A stretch of DNA of 38,947 bases, from assembly GCA_029287195.1 (NCBI GenBank), contig JARFRN010000068.1, positions 1 through 38,947 on the forward strand, written 5' to 3'. Of this stretch, positions 27,093 through 35,462 are shown in pieces. Made by a program: the position numbers and the translations under genes. Origin of the DNA: Acidimicrobiia bacterium. GTDB taxonomy: Bacteria; Actinomycetota; Acidimicrobiia; Spongiisociales; UBA5794. Within the stretch, counting starts at the first letter, position 1, and every line of letters begins with the position of its first letter. The notes beneath the pieces are model-generated. The model did not search any database. It saw nothing but the letters and a program-made list of their open reading frames with translations, and was not told the origin of the DNA.

Positions 27093-27165
27093 AAACCCGA
27101 GGGGCTGTGGCGTCCCTGCGCGGAGCATGTTCCGGTCTCGGACGCCAACACCCGAGATGGGGTTG
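27093..27165. repeat. Structured intergenic repeat, copy A (upstream of leuS)
   Basis: aaacccgaggggctgtggcgtccctgcgcggagcatgttccggtctcggacgccaacacccgagatggggttg; near-identical to 29166-29236. Confidence 0.9.
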
Positions 27166-27190
27166 TCTATCCAAAACCGACCTCGTTCTG

Positions 27191-27196
27191 TAGTGT
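27191..27196 (+). promoter_or_regulatory. Candidate -10 element (TAGTGT) for leuS leader transcript
   Basis: TANNNT 7 nt upstream of ATG 27204, geometry fitting a leaderless transcript; no good -35 at consensus spacing. Confidence 0.35.
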
Positions 27197-27203
27197 GTCG
27201 AAC

Positions 27204-27236
27204 ATGAAGCCACAGACTCGACTTCAGCTCGAGTAG
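27204..27236 (+). CDS. Putative leuS leader peptide MKPQTRLQLE*
   Basis: 10-codon ORF with two Leu codons (CTT, CTC) followed by alternative stems and an intrinsic terminator upstream of leuS. Confidence 0.4.
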   Translation: MKPQTRLQLE

Positions 27237-27262
27237 GCGCAGCCGGCAAATCGTCTGCGCCC

Positions 27263-27296
27263 AACCTCCCATGCCTGCGCTGGGAGGTTTTCTGTT
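27263..27296 (+). terminator. Intrinsic terminator/attenuator hairpin in leuS leader
   Basis: aacctccca-tgcctgcgc-tgggaggtt followed by T-rich ttctgttt. Confidence 0.7.
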
Positions 27297-27348
27297 TCAC
27301 GAAAGGAGAAGCGATGCACAGTCGCACACGAAGGGAGGGCCCGCTCTC

Positions 27349-29166
27349 ATGGCAACTCCCTACCCCGCACACGTTATCGAGGCCCACTGGCGGAAACGCT
27401 GGGAAGAAGCGGAGCTAGGCCGGGTCGACCTCGACTCGGTCGACCCGGCTGACATCTTCTGCAACCTGGTCGAGTTCCCCTATCCATCCGCCGAGGGCCT
27501 GCACGTCGGTCACGTCTTTCGCTACGTGGGCGTCGATGCGTTCGGTCGCTACCAAAGGATGCGCGGGCGTGCCGTGTTCCAGCCGATCGGCTTCGATTCC
27601 TTCGGCATCCACACGGAGAACTACGCGCTGCGGATGGGCGAGCACCCCGCGGCGCTAACGGCGCAAACGACAGCTCGATATCGCGAACAGCTCTCGCGCA
27701 TCGGAGCTGCCTGGGACTGGTCCCGCGAGGTCAACACCAGCCAACCCGACTACTACCGCTGGACCCAATGGATTCTGGTCCGGCTGTTCGAGGCCGGCTT
27801 GCTCTACCAGGAGGAGGCTCCGGTGATCTGGTGCCCTTCTTGTCTGACTGTGCTGGCGCGGGAACAGACCGAGAACGACGGCACGACGTGCGAGCGTTGC
27901 GACTCCCCCGTCACGAAGCGGGTCATGAATCAGTGGTTCCTGCGGATCACGGAGTATGCCGATCGGCTGCTGGACGGTCTCGATGAGCTCGACTGGCCGG
28001 AGCGATCGAAGGAGCTGCAACGCCAATGGATCGGAAGATCGGACAGCGGCTACCGATTGCACGACTGGCTCATCTCGCGGCAGCGGTACTGGGGCCCGCC
28101 CATCCCGATCATCCATTGCCCGGACTGCGGTGCTGTACCGGTCCCGGATTCGGAACTGCCGGTTCAACTGCCGGTGCTCGACGACTTCCGGCCGTCCGGC
28201 GATTCCCCACTGAGCCGGGTCTCGGAGTGGGTCGACACCGCATGCCCCGCTTGCGGCATTCCTGCCAGGCGGGAAACCGACGTCAGTGACACGTTCGTCG
28301 ACTCTGCCTGGTACTTCCTGCGGTACCCGTCGACCGAGTTCACGGACCGCCCGTGGGACCCGGAACGAACCGCAAAGGTGCTGCCGGTCGATTTCTACGG
28401 CGGGGGATCCGAGCATGTGCAGCGGCACCATCTCTATGCTCGATTCCTGACCATGGCAATGCATGATCTGGGCCTGGTTCCATTCGAGGAGCCGGTACCC
28501 CGGATTCGGCTCGGAGGCATGATCGTCCTGGCCGGGGCGAAGATGTCGAAGAGCCGGGGCAACGTGATCTCACCCGACACGTATATCGCCGAACATGGTT
28601 CCGATGTGCTGCGGTGTGCGCTGATGTTCTCTGCCCCGTGGGGCAGGGGCGGCGAGTTCTCCGATCGCAGCATCGCCGGTATTGAGCGATTTCTCACGAA
28701 GTGCTGGCGAACAGTTGAGCAAACGGATGATGGTGATGGCGGCGACATGGCTGCGGTGGTCCAATCGGTCACCGAGGCCATTGAGCGGTTCTCATTCAAT
28801 GTCGGGCTGGCCCGGCTCATGGAGTTTGCGGGTTGGGCGAGGTCCGGCGAGGCCAAGAGCGTGCTGGTTCGATTGCTGGCCCCATTCGCTCCTCATCTGG
28901 CCGAAGAGCTCTGGGAACGCCTCGGCGGACCCTTCTCCGTCCACACTCAGCCCTGGCCCGAGCTTCCCGAATCTCCCGCCGGGCCGGCCGAGGTCGAGAT
29001 CGTCGTCCAGGTGGACGGGCGCCGGCGCGGCGTGGTCGCGGTCCCCGCGGCGGCGGGCAAGGGCGAGGTCGTGGCTGTTGCCCGGCAACAGATCGCAGCG
29101 GTTCCGCCCACCCCCGAGCGCGTGGTCTACGTGCCTGGGCGCGTGGTCAACTTCGTGTCGGCGTGA
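27349..29166 (+). CDS. leuS: Leucyl-tRNA synthetase lacking the CP1 editing domain
   Basis: PYPSAEGLHVGH (HIGH), FGIHTENYA, ELQRQWIGRSDSG directly joined to YRLHDWLISRQRYWG, AKMSKSRGNVISPD (KMSKS), C-terminal VVQVDGRRRGVV...RVVYVPGRVVNFV; ~605 aa. Confidence 0.93.
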   Translation: MATPYPAHVIEAHWRKRWEEAELGRVDLDSVDPADIFCNLVEFPYPSAEGLHVGHVFRYVGVDAFGRYQRMRGRAVFQPIGFDSFGIHTENYALRMGEHPAALTAQTTARYREQLSRIGAAWDWSREVNTSQPDYYRWTQWILVRLFEAGLLYQEEAPVIWCPSCLTVLAREQTENDGTTCERCDSPVTKRVMNQWFLRITEYADRLLDGLDELDWPERSKELQRQWIGRSDSGYRLHDWLISRQRYWGPPIPIIHCPDCGAVPVPDSELPVQLPVLDDFRPSGDSPLSRVSEWVDTACPACGIPARRETDVSDTFVDSAWYFLRYPSTEFTDRPWDPERTAKVLPVDFYGGGSEHVQRHHLYARFLTMAMHDLGLVPFEEPVPRIRLGGMIVLAGAKMSKSRGNVISPDTYIAEHGSDVLRCALMFSAPWGRGGEFSDRSIAGIERFLTKCWRTVEQTDDGDGGDMAAVVQSVTEAIERFSFNVGLARLMEFAGWARSGEAKSVLVRLLAPFAPHLAEELWERLGGPFSVHTQPWPELPESPAGPAEVEIVVQVDGRRRGVVAVPAAAGKGEVVAVARQQIAAVPPTPERVVYVPGRVVNFVSA

Positions 29167-29236
29167 AACCCGAGGGGCTGTGGCGTCGCTGCGCGGAGTA
29201 TGTTCCGGTCTCGGACGCCCAACCCGAGACGGGTTG
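29166..29236. repeat. Structured intergenic repeat, copy B (abuts leuS stop)
   Basis: aaacccgaggggctgtggcgtcgctgcgcggagtatgttccggtctcggacgcccaacccgagacgggttg; same orientation as copy A. Confidence 0.9.
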
Positions 29237-29241
29237 CCGTT

Positions 29242-30756
29242 CTAGCCGAACTCGATCCCCTGCGCCAGCGGCAGGTCGTCACTCCAGTTGATGGTGACCG
29301 TCTGCCGGCGCATGTAAGCCTTCCACGCATCGGAGCCGGATTCACGACCGCCGCCGGTTTCCTTCTCGCCGCCGAAGGCCCCGCCGATCTCTGCACCTGA
29401 GGTGCCGATGTTGACATTGGCGATCCCGCAGTCGGAGCCTTCGTGCGACAGGAAGCGCTCTGCCGACTTCAATGAGTCGGTGAAGATCGCCGACGAAAGT
29501 CCCTGCGTGACGCCGTTGTTGATCTTGATCGCCTCCGCCAACTCGTCGAACTCGATGAGATAGAGGATCGGTGCAAAGGTCTCCACACCAAGTATCTCGG
29601 CATCGGCCGGCATCTTGATGATGGTCGGCTCGACGAAGAACCCGTCGCGATCGAGCACGTTGCCCCCGTAGAGGACATCACCGCCCTGCTCTTGCGCGAT
29701 GCCGACCGCGGCCGCAAACGTATCGACTGCAGCCTGATTGATCAGCGGCCCCATCAATACGCCGTCCTCGAGCGGGTCGCCGATCGGCACCGAGGCGTAG
29801 GCTTCAGTGAGTCGCTTGGCGATCAGATCCGAGATACCCCGCTGGATGATGAGCCGGCGCAAAGTCGTGCAGCGCTGCCCGGCGGTTCCCACTGCGGCGA
29901 ACAGCGCACCACGAGTAACCAGATCCGGGTCGGCATCGTCCATGACGATGATGGCGTTGTTGCCGCCCAGTTCGAGCAGCGAGCGGCCCAGCCGCTTGGC
30001 CACTGCGGTGCCCACCTTCTCCCCCATACCGCAGGAACCGGTTGCCGAGATCAGCGGCACCCGACCGTCGTTGATCATGGTGTCGCCGACGGTCGCCCCG
30101 GACCCGATCACCAGGTTGAACACTCCCTCGAAGCCGCTACCGGCCATTACCTCATGGACGATATTCGTCACCGCCACCGCGGTCAGCGGTGTTGAGCTCG
30201 ATGGCTTCCAGATCATCGTGTCACCACACACCGCCGCAATGAACGCGTTCCAGCTCCAGACGGCGGTCGGGAAGTTGAAGGAGGTGATGACCCCGACGGG
30301 ACCCAGCGGATGCCACTGCTCATACATCCGATGGCGGGGGCGCTCCGACCCCATCGTGAGCCCATACAGCTGACGGGAGAGCCCAACGGCGAAGTCGGCG
30401 ACGTCGATCATCTCCTGGACCTCGCCGTCTCCCTCTGCCTTGATCTTGCCCATCTCGTATGCGACCAGGGAACCCAATGGATCCTTGTAGTCCCGCAGCG
30501 CGTTGGCCAGCCGCCGCACGTAGCCACCCCGCTCCGGTGCGGGCACCATGCGCCACTCTTCGAAGACCTCCATGGAGTTGGCAACGACCGCCTCGTACTC
30601 TCCGACTGTGGCTTGCTGCACCGAGGCGATCGGTTGCTCGGTAGCCGGGTCGATGCTGGTCAGCAATGCCCCGGTGGTCGGGATCCATCCGGCCGCATAG
30701 GCACCGGCGTTAGGTTCCTCCAGAACAAGTGCGCGCAAAATCTGATCACGGTTCAC
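29242..30756 (-). CDS. Aldehyde dehydrogenase, ALDH7 (antiquitin / aminoadipate-semialdehyde DH)-like
   Basis: WHPLGPVGVITSFNFPTAVWSWN, ELGGNNAIIVMDDAD, GTAGQRCTTLRRLI, GGEKETGGGRESGSDAWKAYMRRQT. Confidence 0.9.
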   Translation of the reverse strand: MNRDQILRALVLEEPNAGAYAAGWIPTTGALLTSIDPATEQPIASVQQATVGEYEAVVANSMEVFEEWRMVPAPERGGYVRRLANALRDYKDPLGSLVAYEMGKIKAEGDGEVQEMIDVADFAVGLSRQLYGLTMGSERPRHRMYEQWHPLGPVGVITSFNFPTAVWSWNAFIAAVCGDTMIWKPSSSTPLTAVAVTNIVHEVMAGSGFEGVFNLVIGSGATVGDTMINDGRVPLISATGSCGMGEKVGTAVAKRLGRSLLELGGNNAIIVMDDADPDLVTRGALFAAVGTAGQRCTTLRRLIIQRGISDLIAKRLTEAYASVPIGDPLEDGVLMGPLINQAAVDTFAAAVGIAQEQGGDVLYGGNVLDRDGFFVEPTIIKMPADAEILGVETFAPILYLIEFDELAEAIKINNGVTQGLSSAIFTDSLKSAERFLSHEGSDCGIANVNIGTSGAEIGGAFGGEKETGGGRESGSDAWKAYMRRQTVTINWSDDLPLAQGIEFG

Positions 30757-30820
30757 GATCGACCTCCTCGAGCGGTTGTTGCCGTGGGCCCAACGCTACT
30801 AGTGGAAGGGCAGCAGATAA

Positions 30821-32191
30821 CTACGGCCACACCCCCCTTTGCAGCGCGGCGGTGCGGCAGCGCTGGATCGCAACAACTTGAGCTGCGGTACGCAGGTCGG
30901 GCTTCGGTATCGGCTCATCTGAGCCGGTCGCGTTGGTCCATGCCTCCTGATATGACTCCAGGCCCTCGGCCAATGACGCCCGCCTCGTGATAACCACCTC
31001 GGTGGAACGCCTCATCTTCTTGCGCAACTTCTCGACTACGTCGGCGTCGTCCCATTGCTGGTTTTCGATGTTCTGGGCCCATTCGAAATAGGAGACGACC
31101 ACTCCGCCGGCATTAGCCAGGATGTCGGGGATCAGTTTGATACCCCGGTCGGCGAGGATGTCATCCGCGGCCGGCGTCGTCGGACCGTTGGCCGCTTCCA
31201 CTACCAAGCGGGTGTCGATGCGCCCGGCGTTGCGACTCGTGATCTGATTCTCGATAGCAGCCGGTATCAAGATGTCACAGGGGATTTCGAGCACACCCTT
31301 TGAGGGCACCGCCTCGGCCCCCGGGTAACCCACAACAGTTCCGCTCTCATCCTTGAAACGCCCGGCGTCCCTCACATTGAGTCCTGCCGGATCGTGGATC
31401 CCGCCGCGCGAGTCGGAGACCGCGACTATCAGTGCCCCCGCATCGCGGAAAAGCTGTGCCGCATGCCGCCCGGCGCTCCCAAAGCCCTGGATCACGACCC
31501 GAAGCCCGTCGAGAGAGTCGATCCCGGCCAAGCCACCGATCGCCAGGAAGTGCTCTGTCACGTAGAAGGCACCCCGGGCAGTAGCTCCGTCGCGCGCGGC
31601 CAGACCCCCGAGTTCTACGGGCTTCCCGGTGACCACCGGCAGGTTGGCGGCACCAGGGTGCATCATCGAGTAGGTGTCGTACATCCAGGCCATCGTCTGC
31701 GCGTTCGTATAGAGATCTGGCGCGGGAATGTCGGTGTGCGGCCCGATGGTGTCGCCGAGCGAGGCAGTGAACCGACGAGTGAGCCGCTCCTGCTCACCGA
31801 TCGACAGTCGGTGGGTGTCACAAACAATCCCGCCCTTCGCCCCTCCAAACGGGACATCGACGAGGGCGCATTTCCAGCTCATCCATGCCGCCAGCGCTTT
31901 CACTTCATCGACACCGGCATCTGGATGGAATCGCACCCCTCCCTTCCCGGGACCACGAATCGCTGAGTGGAGTACCCGGTAGCCGCGGAACATGTGGACG
32001 AACCCGTCGTCTAGCAGAACCGGGAGTGTGACTTCCATGATGTGCTCGGGCTCGAACAGCCACTCGGCGATACCTCGCCAGCCGTGCAGATTGTCGGCAA
32101 AAGGAACCGCTCGGTCGAACTGTTGCCGGGTGATGTGATGCAGATTGAGATCTTCGGTCACTCCGGTGGTCGCCATATCTTGACCTTCCAT
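30821..32191 (-). CDS. Glu/Leu/Phe/Val dehydrogenase
   Basis: GPGKGGVRFHPD, WKCALVDVPFGGAKGGI, VVIQGFGSAGRHAAQLF, VEAANGPTTPAADDIL. Confidence 0.93.
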   Translation of the reverse strand: MEGQDMATTGVTEDLNLHHITRQQFDRAVPFADNLHGWRGIAEWLFEPEHIMEVTLPVLLDDGFVHMFRGYRVLHSAIRGPGKGGVRFHPDAGVDEVKALAAWMSWKCALVDVPFGGAKGGIVCDTHRLSIGEQERLTRRFTASLGDTIGPHTDIPAPDLYTNAQTMAWMYDTYSMMHPGAANLPVVTGKPVELGGLAARDGATARGAFYVTEHFLAIGGLAGIDSLDGLRVVIQGFGSAGRHAAQLFRDAGALIVAVSDSRGGIHDPAGLNVRDAGRFKDESGTVVGYPGAEAVPSKGVLEIPCDILIPAAIENQITSRNAGRIDTRLVVEAANGPTTPAADDILADRGIKLIPDILANAGGVVVSYFEWAQNIENQQWDDADVVEKLRKKMRRSTEVVITRRASLAEGLESYQEAWTNATGSDEPIPKPDLRTAAQVVAIQRCRTAALQRGVWP

Positions 32192-32568
32192 GAGACCTGT
32201 CAGCCTTCCTCCAACCTAACCCGCAGAAGGCGGGCTGGGGAAGAGAGCATGTGTTGCAGCATGCCGGGTGCACGTCCTGCCGTCAGGTACCGATCACGGT
32301 CTTCTGGCCGACTAACTCACACATTCCGAGGCCGGCCGGCGTGACCAGAGCCCGCGTTTGATGCCGCCAGATGGCAGTCCGGGTTCCAAGCACCAAATGT
32401 GCCGACGACACACGCTCCCGCTTCGATGCGCTCGAAGCCAATACGCTCACCACGATGGGTCTCGGGTGTGCGCGTCGCCCGTGATCAGGGCGCCGGTCAC
32501 CGAGTCCACCGATTCCACTGTGTCGAGCCATGAGCCCCCGCTGCCACCAATCACCGTGCCGTTCCCTG

Positions 32569-32949
32569 CTAGCGAGCCGCAATCACCTCGATCTCGACCT
32601 GAACACCCAGTGGCAACGCGGCCACTTCGACCGTGGAGCGGGCGGGTTTGGCGTCTCCGACGTACTCGCCGTAGGCCTCGTTCACCACCGGGAAGTCGGC
32701 CATGTCCGCCAGGAAGATCGTGGTCTTGACGATATCGGCGAATCCGAGGCCCAGGTCGGCAAGGATGTTGCCGATGTTCCTCATGGTCTGATGGGTCTCC
32801 GCTTCGACACCGCCCGCCACCAGACTTCCCGCTGCGACATCCATCCCCACCTGGCCCGAGACGAAAACGAACCCGTTGGCCTCGGTGGCGACAGAGTAGG
32901 GACCAACCGGGGCCGGCGCGCTGGGAACGTCGAGAATCTTCTTGGGCAT
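32569..32949 (-). CDS. RidA family protein
   Basis: APAPVGPYSVATEANGFVFVSGQVG, VNEAYGEYVGDAKPARSTVEVAALPLGVQVEIEVIA. Confidence 0.93.
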   Translation of the reverse strand: MPKKILDVPSAPAPVGPYSVATEANGFVFVSGQVGMDVAAGSLVAGGVEAETHQTMRNIGNILADLGLGFADIVKTTIFLADMADFPVVNEAYGEYVGDAKPARSTVEVAALPLGVQVEIEVIAAR

Positions 32950-32988
32950 TGATACCTCCGCTGATGATGCGCTGTCAGGCTACCCGGC

Positions 32989-33753
32989 TCAATCGGAACC
33001 GGGCAGCAGCACTTCGTAGGACGAGGGATCACTCGGATCGATGCGGACCCATACCTTGTTGCCGCGCTCCATCAACAACAGCGTCGGGTCTTCTTCGAGC
33101 CAATCGCCCACAAACCGGTGGACGGCACCATCGATTTCGACGCGCGCTCTGACCCGATAGCTCACGCCGCCGGCGTCATCCATCTGCGACGTTTCGGTTC
33201 CCATGAATGTCGCCTCGATTACCTCTCCGGTCGCTAATCCGTGGTCGGGAACGACCGGTGGCTCACTTGGCGGAGCCCACGGCGGGACCGGGCTACCGCC
33301 GGCAGCGGACACGGGCTGCGGGCGACCTCGTCGCAGCGTTACCCAGAACATCGCGGCAAGTATGAGGAGAGGGATGGCGAGAAGAACTAGGGGCAAGATC
33401 AGCAGCAGGAAGTAGTTCTGAACGCGGGCGTCGCCGGGCCGGTCGGGGTTGTAGAGCAGGGTCTTGCGGTCGCCGAGTTCCGGGACGACAAGACCACCTA
33501 GATTCACCATCGACTCGTATCGATAGGTTGTGCCGTCGACCCGATATTCGTAGACCGGGCGATAAAGGGTATCGCCATCGCTATCGACGGATGGGATGAG
33601 ATCCACCACCACCGCTTCGACGGTCTCGTGGGTCAGCACCCGAGAGATATTCGAGAACAGCCACCAACCCATGCCGAGCAAGATCGGCGCGAGCAGCACC
33701 ACCGCCACCAATCTGACGCATCCTCCGGCGACACATCCGCTACGCCGAGCCAT
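32989..33753 (-). CDS. DUF3592 family membrane protein
   Basis: N-terminal TM, YRPVYEYRVDGTTYRYES, LLYNPDRPGDARVQNYF, second TM. Confidence 0.75.
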   Translation of the reverse strand: MARRSGCVAGGCVRLVAVVLLAPILLGMGWWLFSNISRVLTHETVEAVVVDLIPSVDSDGDTLYRPVYEYRVDGTTYRYESMVNLGGLVVPELGDRKTLLYNPDRPGDARVQNYFLLLILPLVLLAIPLLILAAMFWVTLRRGRPQPVSAAGGSPVPPWAPPSEPPVVPDHGLATGEVIEATFMGTETSQMDDAGGVSYRVRARVEIDGAVHRFVGDWLEEDPTLLLMERGNKVWVRIDPSDPSSYEVLLPGSD

Positions 33754-33794
33754 ACGGGCAGGGTAGTTGTGGGTGTCTCGGTTGCCGGGCTACC

Positions 33795-34151
33795 TCAGCA
33801 GAAGGACTGACCGCAGCCGCAGGAACGCTGCTCGTTCGGGTTGTTGATCGCAAAGCCTGCGCCCTGCAACCCGCCGTCGCGGAAGTCAATCGTCGCACCG
33901 GCGACCATCGCAGCGCTCTCAGGGTCGACCACCACCCTCACGCCGTCAGTTTCATTGACGATGTCGGAGGCGTCGACCGCAGAGTCGAAGTACATGTCGT
34001 ACGAGAAACCGGAGCATCCACCAGGACGAACAGCGAGCCGCAACGACAGGCTCGAGTCGCCTTCGGCCTCGATGAGTTCGCCTACTTTGGCGGCGGCGCT
34101 GCTGGTGAGTGTTACGCCCTCGAGGGCGGTGGTCTCGTCGTTTGTCATCAT
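33795..34151 (-). CDS. Fe-S cluster assembly accessory protein (IscA/ErpA/SufA family)
   Basis: SLSLRLAVRPGGCSGFSYDMYFD and C-terminal RSCGCGQSF. Confidence 0.93.
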   Translation of the reverse strand: MMTNDETTALEGVTLTSSAAAKVGELIEAEGDSSLSLRLAVRPGGCSGFSYDMYFDSAVDASDIVNETDGVRVVVDPESAAMVAGATIDFRDGGLQGAGFAINNPNEQRSCGCGQSFC

Positions 34152-34256
34152 GGTCCTGCGACCTCCACAGCTGGATTTGGCTCGCCGGATTATATGGGTG
34201 ATTTCCCACTATGGCGATAGGTTTTTTTGCGCTGCCGGCAGTCTACGCTTGTGCCC

Positions 34257-35396
34257 ATGGTTCACATGACGGAAATCGAAGCGGCGCTCGCTCGGGTGAT
34301 CGACCCGGAGTTGGGCGCCGACATCGTGGATCTCGGCATGGTCAAGAACGTGCAAATAGACGGCGGCACCGTGACGGTCAAGATCGCGCTGACCATCGCC
34401 GCCTGCCCCTTGCGCAACCAGATCGAGAACGAGGTAGTCCGCAAGCTCAAGGCCGTGCCGGGGGTTATCGACGTAGAGATCGAGATCGGCGCTATGACCC
34501 AAGCCGAGCGAACGGCGCTCATGGAGCGGGCTCGGTTACGGGCTCGCGAACAGGCGGAGCCGACGATGGTGCATCCGAACACGCGAGTGGTGGCGGTCAG
34601 CAGTGGCAAAGGCGGCGTCGGCAAGTCATCGCTGAGCGCCAATCTGGCTCTGGCAATCGCCGGGCAGGGCCATCGAGTCGGGTTGCTCGACGCCGACATC
34701 TGGGGCTTCTCGATCCCGCGCATTCTTGGGCTCGGCGGGGAGCGACTGGAAGCCGGAGCAGAAGGGAAGATCATCCCTGCCGAATCGCACGGGCTGCAGG
34801 TCGTATCCACCGGTCTCCTGCTCGACGACGAAGACACCGCCCTGATGTGGCGGGGCTTGATGCTGTCCAAGGCTCTAGAGCAGTTCCTGCGCGATGTCGC
34901 CTGGCCGCAGGACCTCGACTATTTACTGCTCGACATGCCGCCGGGAACCGGCGACGTGCAGATGGCCCTGGCCCGGCTCCTCCCGCAAGCGGAGATGGTG
35001 GTTGTTACCACGCCGCAGCTCGCCGCACAGAAGGTGGCGGCGCGGGTGGCGGACATGGCGCGCCGCTCTCATATGCCGGTAATAGGCGTCATCGAGAACA
35101 TGTCAGGCTTCACCGCTCCCGATGGACGGCACTACCCGCTGTTTGGCTCGGGTGGCGGAAACGCGCTGGCGGAGGACCTCGGTGTCGAGCTGCTCGGTGC
35201 GGTGCCAATAGATCCTCGAGTCGCCGAGGGTGGTGACGCCGGGAGCCCCGTGGTAGTCGTCGAACCCGACTCGGCTGCCGCCGTTGCCATCGCCACGGCC
35301 GCCAAGGCGCTCACCTCTCTGTTGCCCCCCATTGCCGACGACGGATGCTCCGCCCGCCTCACCCTGGTGGCGGAGCAACTGGCCAAGATGGGCTGA
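34257..35396 (+). CDS. Mrp/ApbC/NBP35 family P-loop Fe-S carrier ATPase
   Basis: N-terminal DUF59/MIP18 domain, AVSSGKGGVGKSSLSANLALAIA deviant Walker A, LDMPPGTGDVQMAL. Confidence 0.93.
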   Translation: MVHMTEIEAALARVIDPELGADIVDLGMVKNVQIDGGTVTVKIALTIAACPLRNQIENEVVRKLKAVPGVIDVEIEIGAMTQAERTALMERARLRAREQAEPTMVHPNTRVVAVSSGKGGVGKSSLSANLALAIAGQGHRVGLLDADIWGFSIPRILGLGGERLEAGAEGKIIPAESHGLQVVSTGLLLDDEDTALMWRGLMLSKALEQFLRDVAWPQDLDYLLLDMPPGTGDVQMALARLLPQAEMVVVTTPQLAAQKVAARVADMARRSHMPVIGVIENMSGFTAPDGRHYPLFGSGGGNALAEDLGVELLGAVPIDPRVAEGGDAGSPVVVVEPDSAAAVAIATAAKALTSLLPPIADDGCSARLTLVAEQLAKMG

Positions 35397-35462
35397 GCGA
35401 ACCTTCCCGTTCTGGCGTACAGCGGCCCGGGTACCCGCGGCGGGAGTTGCGCAAGAACCGTG

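Noticed and set aside
27180-27300. T-box riboswitch upstream of leuS
   Set aside because: No recognisable T-box sequence (GGTGGTACCGCG-like) or specifier stem; short leader peptide plus terminator fits better.
34211-35236. 341-aa ORF in an alternate frame of mrp
   Set aside because: Arg/Gly-rich shadow frame over a convincing Mrp ATPase.
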